Of a stretch of DNA of 64,000 nt, positions 44,553-53,883 are shown piece by piece. The notes under the pieces were generated by a model. The model searched no databases. It was not told the DNA's origin and worked only from the letters and a program-made list of their open reading frames with translations. A program made the translations under genes and the position numbers. The number at the start of each line of letters is the position of its first letter. Position 1 is the stretch's first letter. This stretch comes from Hellea sp. (GTDB taxonomy: Bacteria; Pseudomonadota; Alphaproteobacteria; Caulobacterales; Maricaulaceae): positions 12,971-76,970 of the forward strand of contig JAHDHS010000003.1 in the NCBI GenBank assembly GCA_020631215.1, read 5' to 3'.

Positions 44553-47500
44553 ATGGATGAGCTGACTGACACAAGCAAGCCCTTCTGGGGCCGCATTTTT
44601 GACCACAAGGTCTTTAGAATGTGTTGGATTGGCTTAAAGCGGATTTCATATAGGATTTTCAGATTAAGCGGAGAAGTTTTTGGGGTCGCTATGACCTTAG
44701 GTATAGCTTGGCTTTATGGCGCCTCATGGCTTCTGACCCAGCAATCTCTGAATCTGAATACAGTGAAACCCTGGGTGTCCCAAAGTTTCTCAAAAGTTTT
44801 TGAAGGTCATGAAGCAGAAATTGATAATTTAACCGCTTACTGGCTTCCATCTGAAGATCGCATATCTTTGGACGTCACGAACATTGTGGTAATGGATAAA
44901 CAAGGCGATATCCTGCAAGCCTTCCCGAGCCTACAAACTAAATTTTCTTTGGAAGATGCTCTGAAGCTTCGCCCTGTTTCGACCGACGTCAAGATTGTTG
45001 GCGGAACAATGACTGCGCTAGTTGATGAGAATGAAAATATCACCATTGGGTTAGGTAATCCGGATACGGTCGGGCGCTTTGGCCCAGTCTACCGAGGGAA
45101 GGTGGATGGCAATAATCCAGGTAAACTACCTGAAAAATTCCAGTCCCTGACGGTGGTAGACGGGCGTGTTTTCGTGGACAACCAGCATAACAGTCTTTCC
45201 ATGACAGCAGATATTGAAAATCTTACCTTATCAAAGTCGCCAGAGAGTCTCAAAGCTTCCTTAAAGGCATATGTCGAGCAGTCTAATGGCAAGGCCTTGC
45301 TCAATTTGAACGGTGAAACCAGCCGCGATCGACAGGGTCTGAAAATTGAGTTTCAAGGCGAAGGTTTGCGCCTTGATGAATTGGGCCCGCAAAAAGGCCG
45401 ATATAGAGATTTGCGCAAACTTTCAGCGCCCGTGGATATAGTTCTGGATGCCGACTTAAAGCGGGGGGAGGCCCTAAGATCGGTATTTATTGATCTGGTA
45501 ATAGGCCCTGGAGAGGTGACCGGATTTCAAGTAAAGCTTCCTTTGGAAGAATTTATATTTCAAGGCACCTTAAATCCGGGAGAGGAAGAGTTAACTGTTA
45601 AGTCTGTGGCTTTGAAATCTGATCGCCTCTCATTTGACGGGAAGGGGAAGTTGACTGAGCTTGGGAAGCTTAACGATGGAGATATCAATTCTTCGCCTTT
45701 GTTTGATATAGTGCTGAATAAAACGCGAGTTGACGCGACTCCGATTTTTGAAAAACCCTTTAATTGGACAGATGTTCAAATGCTGGGTCGTTTGGATTTT
45801 GATGCAATATCTCTTGATCTAGAGCGTTTGAGTATCACGGATGATGATTACAGTGCCTCTATGGCAACCTCGGTCCTACTTAAGAATGGTAGGCCGCATG
45901 AGTTTAAAGCAAAAGGGGACATAGTAGGTCGGTTTGACTCTCAGGATTTCGTGGCTATTTGGCCAGTGAATTTTGCAGACGGTGCAAGGAATTGGATGGA
46001 CCGAAGCGTAATTGGCGGGACGATTTCTCCTTTAGAGTTCGATATAAATCTTGATCCAGAGTTTTTTCTAAATCCCGCGCTTACGCCAGAACGTTACCAG
46101 CTGAAATTTGGATTAGTTAAAAACGATGTGCGTTACATTCCGACTATGTCGCCCCTTTTAGGGGTTTCGGGAGTCGGTCGCATTGATGGCAATAGCCTGA
46201 CGGTAAATTATCAAGGCGGTCAAGTCGGTGGGGCCACGATTGAATCGGGCGTGATCCGCATTCCTAGATTGATGCCGAAAGGCGGTGATATAATCATTGA
46301 AGGCAGGGGGCATGGCAAAGCATCAGATTTAATGGCCTTACTTAATCAGGAACCCTTCCAATTTGCCGATAGATACGGTGTCGATCCTAAAAAAGTAGGA
46401 GGTTACGGTCATGTCGAAGGGAAAATTACGCGCCCGCTGCTTGTCTATTTCGATCAAGATAGAATTGAATATGAAGTCCAGGCTGATTTCAGCGATGCCG
46501 TTGCTCCATTCCAGATCGGGACGCACAAAATTCACAATGGGCGAGTAAAGTTGACGGGCGATAAAACGGGCGTTCACATAACTGGCCCTGCCAATATCGG
46601 ACCTTGGCCTGCTGAAATAGAATGGCACGAATATTTAGGCGAAGATAAAAGGCCTACAAAATATAAAGTTAGCGGGAAAATGTCTCGGAATATACTCGAT
46701 GATTTTGGCCTAGGATTAAGAGAATTTTTTGATGGTGATATTTCCATAACCGCCGAAGCATATGGTCCGGAAGTCGCGAAGATCGAAAAACAGGTTCAGA
46801 TGTTGGAAATAGAAACTGGAAAAATATCTATAGACTTTTCTGATACAGAAATCGCGATTGGCAATATTTGGTCGAAAGTGATGGGCGATGGCGGAATATT
46901 GGAAGCTGATATTGCACGTCGTGATAACGGGCAGTTCGACTTAACCAATCTAGAAATGAATGCGCCTGGTCTAAAGGTTAGTGGAAATGTGTCCGTCGCA
47001 GAAAATTTCCGTTTAATTGACTTTAATATGCCAAGCGTTGAGATTGAAGGACTGCTAGATGCGGCCATACAGCTAAAGCCTGATAGCGACTCTCAAAAAC
47101 TGTCCCTATTCATAGAGGGTGACTATCTTGATATTTCACCTTGGACAAATGCTGCTTTGAATACCCGAAGTGCAGGTCTGGATACTCCAATTCTTATGAC
47201 GGCTTCTTTGAACACTTTGTTTTTAAAGCCTGACTATGCCGTAAACGAAGCCAGAATGCTGTTTGCACATACAGGGCAATCTGTCAGTAACTTCAGATTA
47301 GCAGGTCAGACTGAGGCCGGGGCTTTAAAAGCAGAAATTACAAGCGATCCTGCCTCAGGTGGTCGGCAGTTGAAATTGTCGATTCCAGATGCGTCTAAAG
47401 CTGCAAAAACATTTTTGGGTTTTGAGTCTACGCGTGGCGGACGACTCGAGATGAATGCGAAATTACCTGCCATAGATGACACGGGACCAATAATTGGACA

Positions 47501-48014
47501 GGCGGTCATGACAGATTTCAAATTACAGAAAACGCCGTTTTTGGCACAAATTCTATCTTTGGCCTCATTGACGGGTATGTCTGATATGCTTGGGGGCGAA
47601 GGTTTGCGGTTTGTAAGAATGGATGTCCCGTTTATTTTTACGTCTGATGAAATCAAAGTGCGTGATGCGCGTTTGGTTGGCCCTGTGTTGGGTATGAGCG
47701 GTGATGGCGACATAAAACTGACCGAAAAATACCTAGATTTTGATGGTGCTTTAGTGCCGGTATATACTGCAAATAACTTGCTTGGTGATATTCCAATTTT
47801 AGGAGATATCATAGTCGGTGAAAAAGGAAGCGGAATGTTCGCATTGACTTATAGCGTGAAGGGGCCTTTCGATAAAACGCAAATATCCGTCAACCCGCTT
47901 TCCGCTTTGACGCCAGGGTTCTTAAAAGGCATTTTCAAATCCAAGAAAGAAAAGTTACCTGATGAGATTATGGCTGAAATCGAAGCCGTAAAACCTCGCC
48001 CGGAAGAGGAATGA
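44553..48014 (+). CDS. YhdP/AsmA-like giant envelope protein
   Basis: A 1153-residue protein with one N-terminal membrane helix (about 45-65, GVAMTLGIAWLYGASWLL) and a long beta-rich remainder, with an AsmA-like C-terminal region (about 1000-1130: VRMDVPFIFTSDEIKVRDA then DGALVPVYTANNLL). This is the AsmA/YhdP/DUF3971 class of bridge-like lipid-transfer proteins that span the periplasm and carry phospholipids to the outer membrane. TTAACCAT, a CtrA half-site motif, is at 44520-44527. It is divergent from bcp and markedly richer in A/T than the genes after 49 kb. Confidence 0.88.
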   Translation: MDELTDTSKPFWGRIFDHKVFRMCWIGLKRISYRIFRLSGEVFGVAMTLGIAWLYGASWLLTQQSLNLNTVKPWVSQSFSKVFEGHEAEIDNLTAYWLPSEDRISLDVTNIVVMDKQGDILQAFPSLQTKFSLEDALKLRPVSTDVKIVGGTMTALVDENENITIGLGNPDTVGRFGPVYRGKVDGNNPGKLPEKFQSLTVVDGRVFVDNQHNSLSMTADIENLTLSKSPESLKASLKAYVEQSNGKALLNLNGETSRDRQGLKIEFQGEGLRLDELGPQKGRYRDLRKLSAPVDIVLDADLKRGEALRSVFIDLVIGPGEVTGFQVKLPLEEFIFQGTLNPGEEELTVKSVALKSDRLSFDGKGKLTELGKLNDGDINSSPLFDIVLNKTRVDATPIFEKPFNWTDVQMLGRLDFDAISLDLERLSITDDDYSASMATSVLLKNGRPHEFKAKGDIVGRFDSQDFVAIWPVNFADGARNWMDRSVIGGTISPLEFDINLDPEFFLNPALTPERYQLKFGLVKNDVRYIPTMSPLLGVSGVGRIDGNSLTVNYQGGQVGGATIESGVIRIPRLMPKGGDIIIEGRGHGKASDLMALLNQEPFQFADRYGVDPKKVGGYGHVEGKITRPLLVYFDQDRIEYEVQADFSDAVAPFQIGTHKIHNGRVKLTGDKTGVHITGPANIGPWPAEIEWHEYLGEDKRPTKYKVSGKMSRNILDDFGLGLREFFDGDISITAEAYGPEVAKIEKQVQMLEIETGKISIDFSDTEIAIGNIWSKVMGDGGILEADIARRDNGQFDLTNLEMNAPGLKVSGNVSVAENFRLIDFNMPSVEIEGLLDAAIQLKPDSDSQKLSLFIEGDYLDISPWTNAALNTRSAGLDTPILMTASLNTLFLKPDYAVNEARMLFAHTGQSVSNFRLAGQTEAGALKAEITSDPASGGRQLKLSIPDASKAAKTFLGFESTRGGRLEMNAKLPAIDDTGPIIGQAVMTDFKLQKTPFLAQILSLASLTGMSDMLGGEGLRFVRMDVPFIFTSDEIKVRDARLVGPVLGMSGDGDIKLTEKYLDFDGALVPVYTANNLLGDIPILGDIIVGEKGSGMFALTYSVKGPFDKTQISVNPLSALTPGFLKGIFKSKKEKLPDEIMAEIEAVKPRPEEE

Positions 48015-48109
48015 GTTAACTTTTCTTCCTGTCTTTCTTCTCTCATGTGAGCCTGAAACTTAAGGCTAAGTTGGCGAAATAATGCGACGAAGTTTGTTGC
48101 AGAGAGCCT

Positions 48110-49372
48110 TTACACAGCTTTTAAAAGCGCGTGTTTTTTCTTCCCAACAGAGATTTTTACGACGCCGTCTTGAATGTCTGATCCCGATATTTCGGCCTCG
48201 TGGGTTTCGACCTTACTGTCATTGAGTTTCAGGGCACCGGCTTTGATATGACGCCGGGCTTCACCATTTGAGGCGGCCAGACCGGCCTGTACAGCTGCGG
48301 CGAGTATGCCCATGCCAATCAGCTCTGATTTGTCAATTTCGGTTGTTGGAAGACCTTCCGCTGTTCCTCCGCTGGCAAAGACTTGAGCTGCCGTCGCTTC
48401 AGCGTTTTTGGCGGCGTCTGCTCCATGTAAAAGCGTCGTCGCTTCATTGGCCAGTTTGATTTTGGCACTGTTGATGTCAGCGCCTTCCATGGCTTCATAT
48501 TTGCTAATCTCATTCAAAGGCAATTCAGTGAACAGGCGCATAAACTTCCCGACATCGGCATCTTCGGTATTTCGCCAAAACTGCCAATATTCATATGGGC
48601 TTCTGACATGTTCTTGGCTCACAGATGGGTCTCCGTTTAGCCAGACCGCCCCATCGACTGTCTTGCCCATCTTACCGCCGGATGCGGTCGTGATCAGAGG
48701 CGTGGTGAAACCGAAGGCTTCATTACCTTCCATGCGGCGGGTCAGATCAACCCCCGTTACGATGTTGCCCCATTGGTCGGAACCGCCGAGCTGTAATGTG
48801 CAGCCATAACGACGGTTAAGCTCGGCAAAATCATAGCTCTGCAACAACGGGTAATTAAACTCCAGAAAGGTCATCGGCAGCTCATTTTCAAGCCGCCGCT
48901 TAGCAGTCTCCATTGTCACCATGCGGTTGATCGTAAACATCGTCCCGACCTTGCGCAGAAATTCAATATAACCCAATCCATCAAGCCAATCGGCGTTATC
49001 AACCATGATCGCGGCATTGGGCCCATCGAAATCCAGAAACTTGTCGAACACCTGGCGAATGCCGGATTTATTGGTTTCAATCATCTCATCGGTCAGGATC
49101 GGGCGCGTCTTATCCTTCATGGACGGATCACCGATTTTGGTGGTGCCGCCGCCTAGCAAGACAATGGGTTTGCCGCCGGATTTCTGCAAATGGCGCAGCA
49201 TCATGATTTGCACCAGCGACCCGACATGCAGGCTGGGGGCTGTGCAATCAAACCCGATATAGCCCGTCACACCGGATTGTGCAGCCTTATCCAGCCCGTC
49301 TTCATCCGTGCATTGATAGAGATATCCGCGCTCGGTCAGCGTCTGCATGAGCTTGGATTGGTATTTGGACAT
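48110..49372 (-). CDS. tyrS: Tyrosyl-tRNA synthetase
   Basis: A 420-residue class I synthetase. The HIGH-type motif reads PSLHVGSL, the KMSKS-type reads GGKMGKT, and the tyrosine pocket includes LLQSYDFAEL and GGSDQWGN. The C-terminal S4 RNA-binding domain is present (AGLAASNGEARRHIKAGALK). It charges tRNA-Tyr in the cytoplasm. I start at ATG 49372; the open frame continues upstream but without recognisable TyrS sequence. It is divergent from anmK with 63 bases between. Confidence 0.96.
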   Translation of the reverse strand: MSKYQSKLMQTLTERGYLYQCTDEDGLDKAAQSGVTGYIGFDCTAPSLHVGSLVQIMMLRHLQKSGGKPIVLLGGGTTKIGDPSMKDKTRPILTDEMIETNKSGIRQVFDKFLDFDGPNAAIMVDNADWLDGLGYIEFLRKVGTMFTINRMVTMETAKRRLENELPMTFLEFNYPLLQSYDFAELNRRYGCTLQLGGSDQWGNIVTGVDLTRRMEGNEAFGFTTPLITTASGGKMGKTVDGAVWLNGDPSVSQEHVRSPYEYWQFWRNTEDADVGKFMRLFTELPLNEISKYEAMEGADINSAKIKLANEATTLLHGADAAKNAEATAAQVFASGGTAEGLPTTEIDKSELIGMGILAAAVQAGLAASNGEARRHIKAGALKLNDSKVETHEAEISGSDIQDGVVKISVGKKKHALLKAV

Positions 49373-49435
49373 GATTTCGCCTATTTTGAAACGGAAATGC
49401 GTTCTAACAAAGCGAATCGCAATGTAAAGCCGCCT

Positions 49436-50548
49436 ATGTCTGCAAAATCCTATATCGCCCTTGGTCTGATGAGTGGAACGTCTTTGGATGGTGTCGATGC
49501 CGCTTTCATCGAGACCGATGGCGAACAAATATATAGTTTCGGGCCTAAGCATTTTCATTCATTCCAGCAAACCCATTTAATCAAAGAGTCGATCGAGGCG
49601 GCGCTGAAATGGCGGTTTGACGGGCCTGCGCCCAATATCCTGTCACAAGCCGAGGATTATATTGACCGGGAACATGAAAGGGCCGTCAGCCGTATCTGCT
49701 CGCAGCATCCTGATTGGGCCAAACGCATGGAGGTCATAGGCTATCATGGCCAGACCATCTTACACGTGCCGCCGACCAAATCTGAGACTGGCAGGACATT
49801 GCAGCTGGGGCAGGGGCGGAGGCTGGCAACGATCTTTAATGTGCCTTGCGTCTATGATTTCCGAAGCGCTGATGTGGCTGTGGGCGGGCAGGGCGCTCCG
49901 CTGGCACCTATTTATCACGAAGCCCTGTGCCAAATGTCTTTTCTGACCGGGCGGATAGCCGTCGTGAATATTGGCGGCGTTTCAAATGTCACCTTCGTCG
50001 AGGATGGCAAGCCTTTACGGGCGACGGATTGCGGGCCGGGCAATGGCCCGCTGGACAGTTGGATGGAGCTGCGCACAGGCGAAGCGCTGGATAAGGATGG
50101 ACGCCTTGCCTGGGCCGGGCAGGTCGATCATGGCCTGATTGAAAAATGGCTACGCAAACGGTTTTTCAAACGTCCCATACCGCGCTCGGCGGACAGATAT
50201 GATTTCGACGTCATACGGGATATGAAATCTCTGAGTAACGAAGACGGGGCAGCCACCCTCGCGGCTTTCACCGCCCAAGCTATCGCCAGCGATGTGACGC
50301 CGTTCGATCCACAGACCGTGATCATCTGCGGCGGGGGCGGGCATAACCCGGCGATCATGGGCATGCTTCGCGCGCATCTGTCATGCTCGGTCAAAACCGC
50401 CGCGTCAGTCGGCTGGGACGGGGATGCCTTGGAGGCTCAAGCCTTTGGCTATCTTGCCGTCAGGGCTTTGCGGGGACTCCCGATCAGCTTCCCCGGCATC
50501 ACTGGCGCGCCCAGCCCGATGACGGGCGGCGTTGTGGTGCGGCCATAA
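49436..50548 (+). CDS. anmK: Anhydro-N-acetylmuramic acid kinase
   Basis: A 370-residue kinase. GLMSGTSLDGVD (residues about 10-21) is the phosphate-binding signature, GYHGQTILH and FRSADVAVGGQGAPL follow, and VIICGGGGHNPAIM is near the C terminus. It converts 1,6-anhydroMurNAc to MurNAc-6-phosphate in cell-wall recycling. Length matches E. coli AnmK (369). The ATG 49436 is close to the divergent tyrS. It is followed after 39 bases by the M1 peptidase gene. Confidence 0.95.
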   Translation: MSAKSYIALGLMSGTSLDGVDAAFIETDGEQIYSFGPKHFHSFQQTHLIKESIEAALKWRFDGPAPNILSQAEDYIDREHERAVSRICSQHPDWAKRMEVIGYHGQTILHVPPTKSETGRTLQLGQGRRLATIFNVPCVYDFRSADVAVGGQGAPLAPIYHEALCQMSFLTGRIAVVNIGGVSNVTFVEDGKPLRATDCGPGNGPLDSWMELRTGEALDKDGRLAWAGQVDHGLIEKWLRKRFFKRPIPRSADRYDFDVIRDMKSLSNEDGAATLAAFTAQAIASDVTPFDPQTVIICGGGGHNPAIMGMLRAHLSCSVKTAASVGWDGDALEAQAFGYLAVRALRGLPISFPGITGAPSPMTGGVVVRP

Positions 50549-50587
50549 ATGCCCTAAGCCTCTTTTAAAGATTCTACGGAGCCAATT

Positions 50588-52513
50588 ATGACATCCATCA
50601 AACCCATCCTGCTCAGCCTCGCCATGGCTGGATTTGTCGCCAGTTGCGGTAAGCCTGATACCAAAACTCCAGAAACAAAAAGCTCGACGACAGAAACCGT
50701 CAAGACGGAGACAGCGGCCCGGAAAATCACTAAAGACGACAAATTCACTTACAGCAATTATGACAAGGTTCAGGTCACGCATCTGGATTTGAACCTAGAT
50801 GTCAATTTCGACGCCAAGGTGCTGGACGGGATCGCCACGATAGATTTCAAACGTATCGATCCATCGGCTGACACACTCGTCCTTGATACCAAGGGCCTGC
50901 TGATCCGATCCGTGCAGCTCTTTAACGGTGACGAGGCTGAAGTCGACTCGAGTTACACCTTAAGTGACGCTGACCCGACGATGGGCGCCAAGCTGACCAT
51001 CCCGCTTAATGACGGCACGGACAGTATCGCCATCAGCTACCGCACATCGCCGGAGGCTGAAGGCCTGCAATGGCTCTCCCCGGAGCAGACCGCCGGTAAA
51101 GAAAAACCTTTCCTTTTCTCTCAGGCCCAGGCGATCAATGCCCGTACCATGGCACCGGTTCAGGACACACCCGCCGTCCGTCATACTTACTCGGCGACCT
51201 TACGCGTCCCGGATGGTTTGACCCCGCTGATGAGTGCGTCTCAGGGCGAGAAAGACGAAAACGGCGAATATCATTTCAACATGCCGCAACCCATCCCGTC
51301 CTACCTGATCGCCATCGCGGTGGGCGACGTGAAGTTCAAGGCGATCAATGATCATATCGGCGTCTATGCCGAAGACTATATCCTCGACGCTGCGGCGGAG
51401 GAGTTTTCCGAAACGCCGCAAATGGAAGTCGCCAATGAAAGGCTTTACGGGCCTTATCTTTGGGATCGCTATGATTTGATCGTCTTGCCACCCAGCTTCC
51501 CCTATGGCGGGATGGAAAACCCGCGCCTGTCCTTTTTAACCCCGACGTTGGTGGCGGGTGACAAGAGCCTGACCAATGTCGTCGCCCATGAGCTGGCCCA
51601 TAGCTGGTCGGGGAACCTCGTGACCAATAGCAGCTGGCGTGATGCCTGGCTGAATGAGGGCTTCACCTCTTATGTTGAAAACCGCGTGATGGAGGAGCTT
51701 TACGGCAAAGACCGTGCGGTCATGGAACAGGCGCTGGATATGCAGGGCCTAAAACGCGCCATCTCAGAGGCTAAACGGCCCGAACTGACCCATCTGAAAA
51801 TGCCGGAGGACATGAAACATCCCGATGAGGCTTTCACGCTCGTCTCTTATATTAAAGGCGCGAATTTCCTCTTCTTCCTCGAAGACCGCTTCGGCCGCGA
51901 GGTTTTTGACCCAGCGCTAAAAGCCTGGTTTGACGACCATGCGTTCCAAAGCGTCACGACCGAGGATTTCATCAACTACATGCACGCCCGGCTTGATCCG
52001 ATTGACCCCGACGCTGTCACACGTGAAGAGATCAATGCCTGGGTTTACGGCCCCGGCTTGCCGGAGACGGCCCGTCAGCCAAAATCAGACGCCTTTGCCA
52101 AAGTTGAGGCCGCTACACAGGCCTGGTTTGAAGGCGGCAATATAGAGATTTTGCAATCTGACGCCACCGCTTGGTCGACGCATGAATGGCTGCATTTTCT
52201 CAACGGCCTGCCGGAGCAGCTAAGCCTGGAGCAGCTCAATGCTCTGGATACGGCTTTCTCCTTGACCGGAAACCCCAATGCGGAAATCGCCTTTGCGTGG
52301 TATATGCAGGCGATCAAACATGATTATGAGCCCGCTTTTGCGCCGCTGGAAAACTTCCTCATGACCGTGGGCCGCGGCAAATTTATCTACCGTCTCTACG
52401 GAGCACTGCAAAACAACGACAAAGCCGATTGGGCCGCCCGCGTCTATGGCAATGCCCGCCCCGGCTACCACCCCATCGCCCAAAGACGGATCGATGCGAT
52501 TTTAGAGGGGTGA
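50588..52513 (+). CDS. M1 aminopeptidase, leukotriene-A4-hydrolase-like lipoprotein
   Basis: A 641-residue M1 peptidase. A lipobox (FVASC, Cys20) marks it as a lipoprotein, followed by a Thr/Lys/Glu linker. The exopeptidase motif is GGMEN, and the zinc site is HELAH (334-338) with E357 (WLNEGF). The stretch LPPSFPYGGMENPRL is close to LTA4 hydrolase, and the C-terminal helical domain is retained. It should trim peptides in the periplasm. In that family the same site can also open epoxides. GGAG precedes the ATG. Confidence 0.92.
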   Translation: MTSIKPILLSLAMAGFVASCGKPDTKTPETKSSTTETVKTETAARKITKDDKFTYSNYDKVQVTHLDLNLDVNFDAKVLDGIATIDFKRIDPSADTLVLDTKGLLIRSVQLFNGDEAEVDSSYTLSDADPTMGAKLTIPLNDGTDSIAISYRTSPEAEGLQWLSPEQTAGKEKPFLFSQAQAINARTMAPVQDTPAVRHTYSATLRVPDGLTPLMSASQGEKDENGEYHFNMPQPIPSYLIAIAVGDVKFKAINDHIGVYAEDYILDAAAEEFSETPQMEVANERLYGPYLWDRYDLIVLPPSFPYGGMENPRLSFLTPTLVAGDKSLTNVVAHELAHSWSGNLVTNSSWRDAWLNEGFTSYVENRVMEELYGKDRAVMEQALDMQGLKRAISEAKRPELTHLKMPEDMKHPDEAFTLVSYIKGANFLFFLEDRFGREVFDPALKAWFDDHAFQSVTTEDFINYMHARLDPIDPDAVTREEINAWVYGPGLPETARQPKSDAFAKVEAATQAWFEGGNIEILQSDATAWSTHEWLHFLNGLPEQLSLEQLNALDTAFSLTGNPNAEIAFAWYMQAIKHDYEPAFAPLENFLMTVGRGKFIYRLYGALQNNDKADWAARVYGNARPGYHPIAQRRIDAILEG

Positions 52514-52610
52514 TCTTGCACACCAAACTTACCTCTAAGCGGCAAGCCGAAAGTTAGTGATGTCAAATAGCTGGTTATTTTTATCGCGCGAACTAGTTAG
52601 GATCTTCCAC

Positions 52611-52741
52611 TGTCATCCCGGACAAGCCGCTTAGCGGCGCGATCCGGGACCTCTTACCTTTTTGTGGGTCAAGAGGTCCCGCCCGCTCATCCCAGCGCAG
52701 GCTGGGACGCAGCCGTAAACGGCCGCTTGTGCGGGATGACA
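52611..52741. repeat. 131-bp palindromic element with 17-bp inverted ends
   Basis: The ends TGTCATCCCGGACAAGC and GCTTGTGCGGGATGACA are inverted copies (16 of 17 match). Inside are GGGACCTCTT/AAGAGGTCCC, GCCGC/GCGGC and CCCAGC/GCTGGG dyads. It lies between the M1 peptidase gene and a hypothetical gene, and looks like an intergenic palindromic repeat or tiny non-autonomous element. No flanking duplication is obvious. Confidence 0.7.
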
Positions 52742-52762
52742 GGGTTTTTGATTTGAGGTTTT

Positions 52763-53482
52763 TTAAATCGGTGGCCGGTCTATCGGGGGGTGATGGCCGC
52801 TGGATAAGGCCCTTTCATTCGGCGGCGGGGAATAGCCGCTGCTGAATGTGTGGGTTGGGCGAAGCTCGTCCGGTGTAACTTCCAGCGGAAGACAGCGCAT
52901 TGTGTATTCACGCTTTAACTGGGCTTGTTTGCACTTAGGTTTTGGCTTTGGCTTATTTGCCATCTTTCCCGTCTTGATGACCGCCAATCTGTAATGCCCA
53001 AAGCGGTCGGTCTTGGGTTTCCATTTACAGGGTGTTTTGCGGGGATATTGTTTCGCAGGCCGATCAAAACTTGGGCGCGGGGCATCGGGATATGGGTCTT
53101 TGGCGCTCGCGGCGCACAGCACGACCTTGGCCTCACGCCTGCGCCGTTCCCATTGCACCATAGCCATTTTCCCGCCCAGATCATCATGCACGCGGCGGCG
53201 GGTATTCGGGTCATGGCGCAAGAGTTCCCGCCGCTCATACTGACGCAGATTATAAATATGCCGCGCCATGCGCCGCGTCATACGCTGCATGCGCTGAGCA
53301 TATCTTAGCACCAGCTTCATATCCGGCATCGCCCGGTTCATCAGGCGCAGATACACCATGATCAGCGTGTCCAACAAAGCCGAGGCGTAATCCGCCGTGC
53401 TGAGGGACGCAGAGTCAGCTGTGATATGTCCGTCACTTTTCACCCAGTAAGGGTGACACAGGATTTCAAAGCGGGGATACAA
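52763..53482 (-). CDS. Hypothetical basic protein
   Basis: A 239-codon open frame on the minus strand, flanked by palindromic repeats. The product is strongly basic: a helical Arg/Met-rich part (YAQRMQRMTRRMARHIYNLR), a Lys/Pro run (MANKPKPKPKCKQAQLKRE) and a Pro-rich end. It has no signal peptide, and I do not recognise it. The only in-frame start at this length is TTG 53482, without a clear SD; ATG 53359 would give 198 residues. Because most of it has biased composition, it could be spurious. Confidence 0.45.
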   Translation of the reverse strand: MYPRFEILCHPYWVKSDGHITADSASLSTADYASALLDTLIMVYLRLMNRAMPDMKLVLRYAQRMQRMTRRMARHIYNLRQYERRELLRHDPNTRRRVHDDLGGKMAMVQWERRRREAKVVLCAASAKDPYPDAPRPSFDRPAKQYPRKTPCKWKPKTDRFGHYRLAVIKTGKMANKPKPKPKCKQAQLKREYTMRCLPLEVTPDELRPTHTFSSGYSPPPNERALSSGHHPPIDRPPI

Positions 53483-53633
53483 ATTCCATAAAATATTTTG
53501 GTCGCCCTGGTGAAAACCGGGCTCCAGAGCGTAAACTCATAGCTCTTTCATAGGCTTACTGGGCCCCATCTTGCGCTGGAATTAACGGGGTAAATGAGGT
53601 GGATCAGGCGTATAAACGCGGATTCAAGTTAAT

Positions 53634-53803
53634 TCTCCTTCTCCCATAGGGAGAAGGTGTCGCGTCCCTGCCTTCGCAGGGATGAACGGGTGACGGATGA
53701 GGGTGTACTGAACTGGCTTGGGTAAACCCTCACCCGCGGGCCCCTGTCGCGTCGCCGTTCCACTGGAACGGCTTTGGCTCCAGTCCCTCAAGGGAGAGGG
53801 AGT
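53634..53803. repeat. Facing pair of dispersed palindromic repeats
   Basis: The left unit (53634-53698) is a reverse copy of the element at 1-43. The right unit (about 53725-53803) is a related unit in the opposite direction, with ACCCTCACCC and TCCCTCAAGGGAGAGGGAGT, and it contains GCCGTTCCA/TGGAACGGC. GAGGGT and ACCCTC facing across the centre allow a composite hairpin, as in BIME-type clusters. Confidence 0.6.
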
Positions 53804-53826
53804 CCGTATTTTCCCCGTTCGTCGCG

Positions 53827-53841
53827 TTAAAAAACTCTTAA
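53827..53841. promoter_or_regulatory. CtrA-like box before the SH3-domain gene
   Basis: A perfect TTAA-N7-TTAA, 43-57 bases upstream of the start codon of the SH3-domain gene, at a promoter-like distance. Confidence 0.45.
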
Positions 53842-53883
53842 TTTTTAGGCTTTATCAGGCGTTAACAATCTTGGGAGGATTCT

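Larger units (their letters stand above)
53483..53883. other. 401-bp intergenic region with palindromic repeats and a CtrA-like box
   Basis: No gene found. Left: short unremarkable sequence. Middle (53634-53803): two inverted repeat units facing each other. Right: the promoter region of the SH3 gene, with TTAA-N7-TTAA at 53827-53841 and TTAAC again at 53861. Confidence 0.55.

Noticed and set aside
52763-53482. Transposase or toxin inside a palindrome-flanked element
   Set aside because: No catalytic motif is visible and the flanking repeats are not matching ends of one element.
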